A stretch of DNA of 64,000 nt, from contig NZ_JAAZUH010000002.1 of NCBI RefSeq assembly GCF_013185915.1, positions 124,001 through 188,000 of the forward strand, given 5' to 3'. This DNA comes from Stenotrophomonas bentonitica (GTDB taxonomy: Bacteria; Pseudomonadota; Gammaproteobacteria; Xanthomonadales; Xanthomonadaceae). Shown here in pieces: positions 56,473 to 64,000 of this stretch. The notes under the pieces were generated by a model. That model worked only from the letters and a program-made list of their open reading frames with translations, was not told the DNA's origin and did not search any database. Each line of letters opens with the position of its first letter. Position 1 is the stretch's first letter. The position numbers were made by a program, and so were the translations under genes.

Positions 56473-56497
56473 TTAATGAGAATGGTTCGCAATTATT
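56473..56497 (-). promoter_or_regulatory. Fur-box-like site upstream of the PepSY-to-flavoreductase operon
   Basis: The plus-strand core TGAGAATGGTTCGCA, framed by TTAA and ATTATT, resembles the Fur 7-1-7 box. It lies 30-55 bases before the PepSY start in the 77-base gap after the receptor gene. This suggests that the downstream operon has its own iron-controlled promoter besides any read-through. Confidence 0.6.
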
Positions 56498-56519
56498 GCC
56501 GGTCCGCCCCCTCCGCGCG

Positions 56520-58952
56520 TCAGAACTTCGCGTTCAACGAGATCCAGTAACTCCGACGCTGGTCCTTGGTGGCGTAATCGTCCACGCAGTTGAACTCGCT
56601 GTCGCTGATCAACACACAGGACTGCGAAACGAAGTCCTTGTCGAACAGGTTGTTGACCCGCGCGTTGACGGTCAGCCACTGGTTGATGTTCCAGCTGCCG
56701 CCCAGGTGGAAGATGGTGTAATCCTCGTAGTAGCGCACCTGCGAATTGCTGACGCCACCGACAGTGGTCACCAGCGTGTCCCGGCAACGGTCATACCGCC
56801 CTTCGCCGATCAGCGACAGGCTCACCGCGTCGCTGACCTGCCAGTTGAGGCTGGCATTGGCCATGTGTTTGGCCGGGGTGGTGGTGCCACCGACCGGCTT
56901 GCCCTTGTCCACACCACTGGTCTGCTCGGACTTCGTATACGTGTAGTTGCCGCGCAGCTGCAGCGACTCGAGCAGGTCCACGTGCGCCGCCGCTTCCACG
57001 CCACGTGTTTCGGCGGTGTCGATGTTCACGCTCTGGCTGAAGGTGCTGTAGCCGAGCGCTGCCCAGCCCGGGCCCACGTCCACGCAATACCCGCTGCCTG
57101 CCGGGGCCACTTCGCAGTTCGGGAAGGTGCCGCCGCTGGCGATCTTGTCGTCGAACTTGTTGAGGAAGCCGGTGATGTTGAAGCCCCAGCGCTCACCTTC
57201 GTAGTAACTGGCGATCTCGTAGTTGGTGCTGGTTTCCGGCTGCAGGTTGGGTGACCCCACCAGCGGCAGTACGCCCTGCCCACCGAATCCGGTCACGCCG
57301 GGGAACAGCTGGTCCGGGCGCGGGGTCTTGTACCCGGTGCTCACGCCGCCCTTGAAGGTCCACGCATCGCTGGCATTCCACACCAGGTACGCACGCGGAC
57401 TGACATGGCTGCCGAAGATGTTGTGGTCGTCATAGCGCACGCCCAGGGTGGCGGTGAGCGCGTCGGTCAACGCCCAGTTGTCCTCGGCGAACACCGACCA
57501 CATGCGGTGCTTCTGCTTGACGTTGTCGCGGTAGCCGGCGCCGTCCATGCCGAACACGCCGTCGATCATGTCGGTATCGGTGTACTGGCCGCCCAGGGTC
57601 AGCTTGTGCGCGTCGAAGCTCATGTCCAGCATCGTGTCCAGCACGTAGCCTTCCAGCTCCATGGTGCGCATCGGACGCGGCAGGAACGCTTCCAGCCGTG
57701 CCATCTCGGCCGGGTTCAGTGCGGTCAGCGCGTTGCTGCGGCCGGCCGCGCAGTTGTTGGCCGCACCGGTGCGGCGGCACACGTCGTTCCAGAGCGTCTG
57801 CAGGTCGGCGCGTTCGTCCAGGGTCAGCGGCAGCGAGCGGCCCAGGTTGTTGCTCTTGGTCTGGGTCAGCGTGGTCTGCCAGGTGCCGAACGCGTATCGG
57901 CCCTGGTGGCTCAGTGCCAGCTGGTCGCGCTCGTAGCGCTGGTAGGCGGTGTAGCCCACGCGCGGCTGCACCACGCGGCGGGTGATCGTGCCAGTGCCGT
58001 TCGGGTTCGGAATGGTGGCATTGCCGACGCGCCACAGGCTGGCCAGGCTGTCCAGGGTACCGGTCTGGCCTTCGCTGTTGTCGTACTTCTGGCGTGATAC
58101 GTCGTAGTCCAGCGACAGGTCGTGGTCGTCGTTGATCGACCAGCTCAGGCGCAGGCCGGTGTTCCAGTTGGTGTTCGCCACCGCCTTGCCGCCACCGCCG
58201 AAGCCGATGCTGCGCTCCCACAGGGTGCCGTCGGGCAGGGTCAGTGCCTCCCATTCCGGGTTGGAGGCCTTGGCGTCGTAGTAGCTGCCGCGCACGGCCA
58301 CGTCCAGTCGTTCCTTGACCAGCGGGCCGGTCAGGTACACGTCGGTGGTGCGCGCGTCGCCGAACTGGTCGTCCTGCTGCACGGTGAAGCCCTGGGTGAC
58401 CGAGCCGTGCCAGCTGTCCTGGTTGCGCCGGGTGATGATGTTGATCACCCCGCCCATCGCGTCGGAGCCATACAGCGTGGACATCGGGCCGCGCACCACT
58501 TCAATGCGTTCGATGGAATCCAGCGGCGGCAGGTAGGCGAACTGGCCACCGCCGAAGTTGTTCGGGTACAGCTGGCCGACGTTGCTCTGGCGGCGGCCAT
58601 CGATCAGCACCAGCGTGTATTCGGACGGCATGCCGCGCATGGAGATGGTGGCGCGGCCGTTCTTGTCGGTGGTTTCCATGCCCACGTCGATGCCTTCCAC
58701 GTCGCGCAGCGCGTCCACCAGGCTGGTGTACGGACGCTTGCTGAGTTCCTCGCGGCTCACCACGCTGATGCTGGCCGGGGCGTCGGTGATCTTCTGCTCG
58801 AAGCCCGAGGCGGTGACCACCACCTGGTCCAGGGTCTTGGGGTCGCCGGCGGCATCGCCACTGGCGAAGGCGGGTGCGCTGAGCGCGCCAAGCAGGGCGA
58901 CGCTGAGGGTGCAGCGGGACAGGGACGTGCGACGACGATGGCGCTGGGCCAT
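56520..58952 (-). CDS. TonB-dependent receptor, FepA/CirA-like
   Basis: The 810-residue outer-membrane receptor starts at 58952 with a signal peptide (CTLSVALLGALSAPAFA). The TonB box region (TLDQVVVTASG) is followed by a plug at about 40-160 with VLIDGRRQSNVGQLYP and VVRGPMSTLYGSDAMGGVINIITRR (split). A beta-barrel ends in the terminal aromatic residue (SLNAKF). The plug matches the FepA/CirA-type receptors for catecholates, but the ligand is not defined. It stands upstream of the PepSY operon in iron module 2. Confidence 0.93.
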   Translation of the reverse strand: MAQRHRRRTSLSRCTLSVALLGALSAPAFASGDAAGDPKTLDQVVVTASGFEQKITDAPASISVVSREELSKRPYTSLVDALRDVEGIDVGMETTDKNGRATISMRGMPSEYTLVLIDGRRQSNVGQLYPNNFGGGQFAYLPPLDSIERIEVVRGPMSTLYGSDAMGGVINIITRRNQDSWHGSVTQGFTVQQDDQFGDARTTDVYLTGPLVKERLDVAVRGSYYDAKASNPEWEALTLPDGTLWERSIGFGGGGKAVANTNWNTGLRLSWSINDDHDLSLDYDVSRQKYDNSEGQTGTLDSLASLWRVGNATIPNPNGTGTITRRVVQPRVGYTAYQRYERDQLALSHQGRYAFGTWQTTLTQTKSNNLGRSLPLTLDERADLQTLWNDVCRRTGAANNCAAGRSNALTALNPAEMARLEAFLPRPMRTMELEGYVLDTMLDMSFDAHKLTLGGQYTDTDMIDGVFGMDGAGYRDNVKQKHRMWSVFAEDNWALTDALTATLGVRYDDHNIFGSHVSPRAYLVWNASDAWTFKGGVSTGYKTPRPDQLFPGVTGFGGQGVLPLVGSPNLQPETSTNYEIASYYEGERWGFNITGFLNKFDDKIASGGTFPNCEVAPAGSGYCVDVGPGWAALGYSTFSQSVNIDTAETRGVEAAAHVDLLESLQLRGNYTYTKSEQTSGVDKGKPVGGTTTPAKHMANASLNWQVSDAVSLSLIGEGRYDRCRDTLVTTVGGVSNSQVRYYEDYTIFHLGGSWNINQWLTVNARVNNLFDKDFVSQSCVLISDSEFNCVDDYATKDQRRSYWISLNAKF

Positions 58953-59101
58953 GGGGTTTACCTCGAAAAGAGTGCGAACGCGGGAACACCGCGGCCGGCG
59001 GCCGCAGAGGAAGGTGGGAATCAGCAGAAGGCCCGGGGGTGCGGGCGGTGCGGCACGGGCGTCCGCAGGCGTGCGCACGCTATGGTGCGCGACCGCCGGG
59101 A

Positions 59102-59530
59102 TCAGCCCTGCGGCGGGGCCTGCCCGCGCTGCACGCGCAGGCCGGGAGCCGCAGGCAGCGGCGTGGTCGGTGCGGAATCGATCGACGGTGCGCGCTGCGG
59201 TGGCAGCTCGGCCAGGGTGGCCATCAGCGCGTCGAGCGATTCGGTGAGCGGGGTGGGCGGCAGGCGCGGCGGAAGTTCCGCCGGCGTTGCAGCGGACATG
59301 CGGCGCGGCTTGGCCGGTGTCTCTTCCTGCAGACGGATGTCACCGGGACTGCGTTCTTCGGCCGGCAGCTGCAGCACCAGCGCGGCGGTTCCGGGCAGGT
59401 GCGGTTCGAGCAGGGGCAGGGCGCCGAACAGCATCGAGAGCAGCGCCAGCCACCCCAGCACCGTCGCCAACGCCGGGCGCTGCCCGCGCACGGCGGGGGC
59501 AAAGCTGCGGTGGTGGTGCGGATGGCGCAA
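59102..59530 (-). CDS. Small membrane-anchored proline-rich hypothetical protein
   Basis: The 142-residue product has one hydrophobic segment (about 22-44, VLGWLALLSMLFGALPLL) and a proline-rich tail. No family is recognised, and there is no DUF2946-like HCXXC motif. It lies ahead of the FepA/CirA-like receptor on the same strand, with the Fur-like site upstream. The N-terminal layout and the proline-rich part recall short TonB-like or anchor proteins, but this is speculative. Confidence 0.6.
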   Translation of the reverse strand: MRHPHHHRSFAPAVRGQRPALATVLGWLALLSMLFGALPLLEPHLPGTAALVLQLPAEERSPGDIRLQEETPAKPRRMSAATPAELPPRLPPTPLTESLDALMATLAELPPQRAPSIDSAPTTPLPAAPGLRVQRGQAPPQG

Positions 59531-59602
59531 GACGGATTCCCTGTCGAAGGCGCGCCGGCAGGTCCGGTGCGGCGCAGATTGTAGATAGCGCCTGTAACAA
59601 AC

Positions 59603-59622
59603 GCAAATAGGAATGATTTACA
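59603..59622 (-). promoter_or_regulatory. Fur-box-like site upstream of iron module 2
   Basis: The minus-strand reading GTAAATCATTCCTATTTGC has the AATCATT-C-C-TATTT core of a Fur dyad. It lies about 75-90 bases before the start of the small protein that heads the FepA/CirA-like receptor. Confidence 0.6.
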
Positions 59623-59641
59623 TAACAGCCCTTACCTGTCG

Positions 59642-59665
59642 GTAGAGCCACGCCTTGCGTGGCTG
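59642..59665 (+). repeat. Single SMAG/REP element
   Basis: A 24-base GTAGAGCCACGC-type palindrome, with one changed base in the stem, lies between the small protein of module 2 and the PKHD hydroxylase gene. It is followed 10 bases later by the hydroxylase stop. Confidence 0.75.
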
Positions 59666-59675
59666 CTCGCGGTGC

Positions 59676-60362
59676 TCAGGTCTCGCTCCAGCGTCGCAGC
59701 AGGTTGTGATAGACCCCGGTCAACTGCAGCACGGCGCCCGGTTCGGCCCCGGTGATCCGCAGCTTCTCGATCGCCCCGTCCATTTCCAACAGCATCCGCC
59801 GCGCACTGTCGTCACGCACCATGCTCTGCACCCAGAAGAACGAGGCGACCCGCGCACCGCGGGTCACCGGGTTCACCTTGTGCAGGCTGCTGGACGGGTA
59901 CAGCACCAGGTCGCCCGCAGGCAGCTTTACGTCATGCTCGCCGTAGGTGTCGCTGATGACCAGTTCGCCGCCGTCGTAGTCCTCCGGCGCGTTGAGGAAC
60001 AACGTGCACGAAACGTCCGAGCGCAGGTGACTGCGCTGGCCGTCCGAGCCGGTGATCATCACCGCGCCATCCACATGGAATCCGTACTCGCCGCCGCCCT
60101 GGTAGCGGTTGAAGCGGGGCGGCAGGATGCGCAGCGGCAGTGCAGCGGCGAAGAACAGCGGGTGCCGTTCCAGCGCCGCCAGCACGATCCGCCCCAGTTC
60201 GGCCTTCAGCGGCGAGGCGTCGGGCAGCTGCTGGTTGCGCTTCACCTGCGCGCCCTGCACGCCCACCGTCTCGCGGCCGTCGGCCCAGTCCGCCGCCGCC
60301 AGCGCGCGCTGCAGGTGGGCCAGCTCGTCGGCAGTGAGGACATCGGGGACGTGCAGCAGCAT
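59676..60362 (-). CDS. piuC: PKHD-type Fe(II)/2-oxoglutarate hydroxylase (PiuC)
   Basis: The 228-residue product is a PKHD-type dioxygenase: metal-binding HVD at about 98-100 ([15 protein letters not shown] split), [16 protein letters not shown] near 125-140, the second histidine in [13 protein letters not shown] near 160 and the [10 protein letters not shown] arginine. It lies 19 bases behind the Fiu-like receptor, as piuC follows piuA in pseudomonads. Its substrate is unknown, although the pair affects sensitivity to siderophore-conjugated antibiotics in related bacteria. Confidence 0.93.
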   Translation of the reverse strand: MLLHVPDVLTADELAHLQRALAAADWADGRETVGVQGAQVKRNQQLPDASPLKAELGRIVLAALERHPLFFAAALPLRILPPRFNRYQGGGEYGFHVDGAVMITGSDGQRSHLRSDVSCTLFLNAPEDYDGGELVISDTYGEHDVKLPAGDLVLYPSSSLHKVNPVTRGARVASFFWVQSMVRDDSARRMLLEMDGAIEKLRITGAEPGAVLQLTGVYHNLLRRWSET

Positions 60363-60381
60363 GGCAGGGTCCTGGCGGGGA

Positions 60382-62703
60382 TCAGAAGCGGAAGTCGGCG
60401 CTGAACAGCACGCTGCGCGGAACGCCCGGGGTATAACGGTAGCCGCTCTTGTTGATCGCGGCCACATACTGCTTGTCGAACAGGTTGTAGGCGTTCAAAC
60501 GCAGCACCAGGTGGTCGTTGATCGCGTACGAGGCCACCGCGTCATACACCGTGTAGGACTTGGTGAAGGCCGGCGTACCCACCGCACCGTCGGTGCCGCG
60601 ATGCATCTGGCCGGCATAGCGCACGCCGCCGCCCAGGGTCAGCCCGAACGGGAAGGTGTAGCTGGTCCAGCTGGTGAAGGTCGCGCCCGGCGTGTAGGTC
60701 AGGTTGCGGGTGCCGTCGGCGGCCACATTGGCGCCTTCTTCGACTTCGGTGTCCAGGTGGCTGTAGCCGGCCGACACCGACCAGTTGTCGGTGATGCGGC
60801 CGACCGTGGAGACTTCGATGCCCTGCACCGACTTCTTGCCGGTCTGGGTCGGGTTGCCGGCGTCGTCCAGCACCTGGGTGTTGATCTCGTTGCTGACCTC
60901 GGTCTTGAACAGCGCCACGTTGAAGGCCAGCGCGTCATCCAGGAATGCCCACTTGGTGCCCACTTCCAGTGTCTTGGCCTTCTGCGGATCCAGGCTGGGG
61001 TTGTCGGCGCTGCTGGCAGACGTGCTCAGCTGGAAGTTGTTGCCGCCCGGGGGCTGCTGCGACAACGCGTAGTTGCCGTACAGGCTGACGATGTCACCGA
61101 CCTTGTACACCGCGCCAATCTTCCAGTTCAGAAGGGTGTCGCTGTGCTCCAGCGACGGGTTGGCGAGCACCGTGCCGACCGGACTGCTGCCGCAGGCCGG
61201 GCCGCGGCCGCCGCACACCGCGGCACTCTGGTACTCGGTCCTGTAATGGTCCGCGCGCAGGCCGGCAGTGACCAGGAAGCTCTCGGTGAAGTGCAGCGTG
61301 TCGAACAGGTATACCGACGAGGTGGTGGTCTCGCCACGGGTGTTGGCGCCGTTGTGCGCCCAGGTCAGGCCGGTGGCATTCCAGTCCGGGTTGTACAGGT
61401 TGGCAGCCGACCAGGTGGTGCCGTTGGTGGCGGCCTGCCCGAAGGTCTTGAGCTCTTCGCGGGTGAATTCCAGCCCGGTGCTCAGGTTGTGCGCGATGGC
61501 ACCGGTGTTGAAGTCCGCGCGCAGGTTGAGCTGGTCGGTGAGGATGGTGTTCTGCTGGTCCTTGAAGGTCGGCAGGCTGCGCGCGATCGTATAGGTGTCC
61601 AGGTTGTTGCGGTCGGTGTAGCGGATGTTGCCGGTCGGAGCGCCATTGGCACCGCGCGTGCCGGTGCCCATGAACGCGGTCAGCAGGTAGTCCTGGTCGG
61701 TACGACCCCAACGCGCGGTGTTGGTCAGCTGCAGGCCGTCGTTGAAGTCGTGCTCGATGCGGAACGTGGCCATCTTCGCGGTGACATCGTCATGGTCGGC
61801 GCGGGTGCCGTAGAAGTTTTCCGGGTTCACCGGATGGCCGGCCAGCTGTTCCAGGGTCGGCTGCGGGGTCCAGCCCGGCAGGCCGAGCGTCGGCACGCCG
61901 CCGTCGGGCACGTTCTGCTGGTCGACGTACAGCAGGTTGAGGATGTAGCGGGTGTTGCTGTCCAGCCCGAACACCAGCGACGGCGCGATGCCCCAGCGCG
62001 AATTGTTGACGTGGTCGCGGCCTGGCTGGTCGCTGTCCTGCCACATGGCGTTGAGGCGCAGCGCACTGCTGGCGCCCAGGGTCTGGTTCCAGTCGGCGGT
62101 ACCGCGGAGCTGGCTGTCGCTGCCTGCGGACAGGGTGCCGCTGACCGCGTCATGCAGGTTGGCCTGCTTGCTCACCATGTTGATCGAACCGGTCGGGGCC
62201 GAGCGGCCGTTGTCAGTGCCGGCGGGACCCTTGGACACTTCCACCTGTTCGGTGTTGAACACATCGCGCGAGATCGAACCGACGTCGCGCACACCGTCCA
62301 CGAAGATGCTGCTGGAGGTGTCGAAGCCACGCATGAAGATGCTGTCGCCGGTGTTGGTGTTGCCGTTTTCGCCCACGTAGAACGTACCCACGCCCGGGCT
62401 GTTGCGCAGCGCATCGGTCAGCGTGGTCGCGCCCTGCTGGGTGAACAGGTCGCGGGTGATGACCTGGATGGTCTGCGGGGTGTCCTGCAGCGGCTGGGTG
62501 AACTTGGGCGAGGCGACCTTGTCGGCCTTGAAGCCGCGCGTGGCCAGCACGTGCACCTGGTCCAGCGTCTGCGCAGTGGGGTCATTGGACTGGGCCTGCG
62601 CGGCCACGGGCAACACGGCCAGGCTGAGGCCGGTAACCAGGCTGGCGGTGGCCAGGCTGGCGGCGCTGCGGGCGGGGGAAGAGTGCTTGCGGCTCTTGAT
62701 CAT
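60382..62703 (-). CDS. Fiu-like TonB-dependent catecholate siderophore receptor
   Basis: The 773-residue receptor has a signal peptide ([17 protein letters not shown]) starting from 62703. A plug with [29 protein letters not shown] (split) near 130-160 and the [28 protein letters not shown] stretch (split) resembles Fiu/PiuA. A barrel ends in ADFRF. Fiu takes up monomeric catecholates and iron complexes. The gene forms a probable operon with piuC. Confidence 0.93.
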   Translation of the reverse strand: MIKSRKHSSPARSAASLATASLVTGLSLAVLPVAAQAQSNDPTAQTLDQVHVLATRGFKADKVASPKFTQPLQDTPQTIQVITRDLFTQQGATTLTDALRNSPGVGTFYVGENGNTNTGDSIFMRGFDTSSSIFVDGVRDVGSISRDVFNTEQVEVSKGPAGTDNGRSAPTGSINMVSKQANLHDAVSGTLSAGSDSQLRGTADWNQTLGASSALRLNAMWQDSDQPGRDHVNNSRWGIAPSLVFGLDSNTRYILNLLYVDQQNVPDGGVPTLGLPGWTPQPTLEQLAGHPVNPENFYGTRADHDDVTAKMATFRIEHDFNDGLQLTNTARWGRTDQDYLLTAFMGTGTRGANGAPTGNIRYTDRNNLDTYTIARSLPTFKDQQNTILTDQLNLRADFNTGAIAHNLSTGLEFTREELKTFGQAATNGTTWSAANLYNPDWNATGLTWAHNGANTRGETTTSSVYLFDTLHFTESFLVTAGLRADHYRTEYQSAAVCGGRGPACGSSPVGTVLANPSLEHSDTLLNWKIGAVYKVGDIVSLYGNYALSQQPPGGNNFQLSTSASSADNPSLDPQKAKTLEVGTKWAFLDDALAFNVALFKTEVSNEINTQVLDDAGNPTQTGKKSVQGIEVSTVGRITDNWSVSAGYSHLDTEVEEGANVAADGTRNLTYTPGATFTSWTSYTFPFGLTLGGGVRYAGQMHRGTDGAVGTPAFTKSYTVYDAVASYAINDHLVLRLNAYNLFDKQYVAAINKSGYRYTPGVPRSVLFSADFRF

Positions 62704-62859
62704 GGTGGTGGAAGACCTGGAAACGGATGAAGGGAAGCCGCGTACACGCACGGGGGGATGCGCGCACGCAGGAGCATGGACGGTCGATCGGCTACGGAAA
62801 GACGGAGTGCGGACAGCAGTCGGCGGCACGCGCGGCGGCAGGCCAGCGCGGCGGGTCGA

Positions 62860-63255
62860 TCAGGCGCGGACGGGAGGCGCCTGTGACAGGTGCGAGCGCA
62901 GTGGGCGCGTCGGGACGGAGATCAGTGCCGGAAGGGCAGGTGTCACGCTGCTGCCTGCACCGGACAGCAGGCTCAGTGTCCAGACCGGTGCGCCGGTCTT
63001 GCCGGGCCGTCCGCTTTCCGCTTCCTTTTCGCCCGCCACGCAGGCATGCACGGCGGCGTTGAGGCGGCCTGGCATGGGGTCGCCGGATTGACTGCGGTCG
63101 TCGCTCGATGACGTGCTGACCGTGGCCCCCGCCGATCCAGCCGCCACATCCAGGCCCGGCCAGCCGACGAAGGCAGCAAGCAGGCAGAACATCGCCGCTG
63201 CAGTCAGCAGCAGCGGGGTCCAGCGGGCGGAGGTGGCGTCTCGGGCGGAAGCCAT
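62860..63255 (-). CDS. Small membrane-anchored hypothetical protein ahead of the Fiu-like receptor
   Basis: The 131-residue product has one hydrophobic segment (about 13-33, TPLLLTAAAMFCLLAAFVG) and a low-complexity serine, glycine and proline-rich rest. No domain is recognised. It parallels the small protein ahead of receptor 2 in position and layout, and both follow Fur-like boxes. It lies 156 bases upstream of the receptor start. Confidence 0.55.
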   Translation of the reverse strand: MASARDATSARWTPLLLTAAAMFCLLAAFVGWPGLDVAAGSAGATVSTSSSDDRSQSGDPMPGRLNAAVHACVAGEKEAESGRPGKTGAPVWTLSLLSGAGSSVTPALPALISVPTRPLRSHLSQAPPVRA

Positions 63256-63303
63256 GAGGCGGGGATCGGTCAGGCCGTGGCGGCGAAGAACGCTAAATTA
63301 ACA

Positions 63304-63324
63304 GAAACAATAATGATTCGCATC
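63304..63324 (-). promoter_or_regulatory. Fur-box-like site upstream of iron module 3
   Basis: The minus-strand reading GATGCGAATCATTATTGTTTC contains the well-conserved AATCATTAT core of Fur boxes. It lies 50-70 bases before the small protein start at 63255 and is the best of the four Fur-like sites in the window. Confidence 0.65.
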
Positions 63325-63389
63325 CGCGATCATGTCGCCATCATCCCCGTTCTGGCGCTGAACAGGGCCGGATATCGAAAACTGTGGGC

Positions 63390-63722
63390 TCAGTCGCGGT
63401 CGTCGCGGGTCCAGACCGCGTCGTGCTCCCGCTTCACCGGGAACTTCGGCACCGGGCTGTAGGCCGGTGCGCACAGGGCGCGGCCGTCACGCACGTCGAA
63501 GCGCGCGCTGTGCAGCACGCACTCGATGCTGCCCTCGGTGGTGTCGAAGGTGCCCGAGGACAGCTCGAACTCTTCGTGCGTGCACTGGTCTTCCAGCGCG
63601 TACAGCTCGCCGTCCAGGTTGAACACCACGATCGGCGTGCCGGTGACCTCGTCGAAGGTGCTCTTCATCTCGCCCGGCAGCAGTTCTGCGGTGGCGCAGA
63701 CGAACGTCCAGGCCTCGCTCAT
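63390..63722 (-). CDS. Rieske [2Fe-2S] ferredoxin-like protein
   Basis: The 110-residue product has the Rieske binding residues CTH near 47 and CVLH near 68, with the normal spacing between them. Small proteins of this kind pass electrons to ring-hydroxylating oxygenases or nitrite reductases, though no partner oxygenase is here. The start at 63722 overlaps the GNAT gene by four bases. Confidence 0.9.
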   Translation of the reverse strand: MSEAWTFVCATAELLPGEMKSTFDEVTGTPIVVFNLDGELYALEDQCTHEEFELSSGTFDTTEGSIECVLHSARFDVRDGRALCAPAYSPVPKFPVKREHDAVWTRDDRD

Positions 63723-64000
63723 GCGTGTGCCGCCAGCGGCTTTTCCAGCACTTCGAAGCGCAGGTCGTCGCGCTTGGGAATGCCGAAGCGCTCGTCGCCG
63801 TAGGGGAAGGGCTTCTTGATCCCGGTGCGCTGGTAGCCGCGGCGCTCGTAGAAGGCGATAAGCTCGTCGCGGATGTCGATCACCGTCATCTGCATCACCG
63901 GCACCGCCCATTCGCGTGCGGCATGCGCTTCGGCGGCATCCATTACCTGCTTGCCGATGCCGCCGCCCTGCTGGGCCGGGTCCACCGAGAACATGCCGAA
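63719..64000 (-). CDS. GNAT-family N-acetyltransferase (5' end outside the window)
   Basis: The frame is open to the end of the window, so the N-terminus is missing. About 94 C-terminal residues are visible, with the acetyl-CoA-binding motif VDPAQQGGGIGKQVMDAAE and the tail strand DELIAFYERRGYQRTG, standard for GNAT acetyltransferases. The acceptor is unknown. It is coupled to the Rieske protein by a four-base overlap. Confidence 0.88.
   Translation of the reverse strand, partial: FGMFSVDPAQQGGGIGKQVMDAAEAHAAREWAVPVMQMTVIDIRDELIAFYERRGYQRTGIKKPFPYGDERFGIPKRDDLRFEVLEKPLAAHA

Overview
The window is dense, high-GC (about two thirds G+C) chromosomal DNA from a Xanthomonadaceae gammaproteobacterium, most likely Stenotrophomonas. 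The evidence is the gene order (proC-yggS-pilT-pilU; yqgE-ruvX-pyrB; an LPS/rpoN/regulatory-PTS supercluster; purM-purN; hda; amgK-murU), the many TonB-dependent receptors, and at least eight clusters of GTAG-headed palindromes of the SMAG/REP type known from S. maltophilia. No tRNA, rRNA, CRISPR array, integrase or insertion sequence was seen. This is core genome with iron-uptake modules.

Layout. 1-4.4 kb: partial hydrolase, small membrane and secreted proteins, YbjQ, an SDR oxidoreductase and a LysR regulator. 4.4-8 kb: iron module 1 (a siderophore receptor broken by a one-base frameshift, a PepSY membrane protein, a 60-residue membrane protein). 8-11.4 kb: a DUF4105 membrane protein and a lipoprotein hydrolase. 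11.4-13.3 kb: SoxR and a divergent MFS pump sharing a SoxR-like box. 13.3-17.3 kb: proC, yggS and the type IV pilus retraction ATPases pilT and pilU. 17.3-24.6 kb: membrane proteins, tag, yqgE-ruvX-pyrB, a lipoprotein esterase and a zinc-ribbon protein. 24.6-36.3 kb: mgtE, then a long minus-strand block that runs in transcription order kdsD, kdsC, lptC, lptA, lptB, rpoN, hpf, ptsN, hprK, rapZ, EIIA-Man, HPr, EI. It joins KDO/LPS synthesis and export to sigma-54 and a sugar-transporter-free regulatory PTS. 36.3-46.5 kb: ibaG, murA, an EF-hand membrane protein, two DUF3108 proteins, purM-purN, a DUF2066 protein, perM, hda, murU-amgK (cell-wall recycling). 46.5-51.6 kb: a dipeptidase, comEA, a GGA-rich probable RNA gene, two L,D-transpeptidases and hutD. 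51.8-63.3 kb: iron modules 2 and 3 (FepA/CirA-like and Fiu-like receptors, PepSY, DUF2271, DUF4198, ApbE, a membrane flavoreductase, a PiuC-type hydroxylase), with Fur-box-like sites. The window ends in a Rieske ferredoxin and a partial GNAT acetyltransferase.

The most interesting element is the 340-base space after comEA. It carries about 17 GGA triplets on one strand against two on the other, several placed in hairpin loops, and ends in a strong intrinsic terminator. This is the architecture of a CsrA/RsmA-sequestering RNA. A GacA-box-like dyad lies upstream of comEA.
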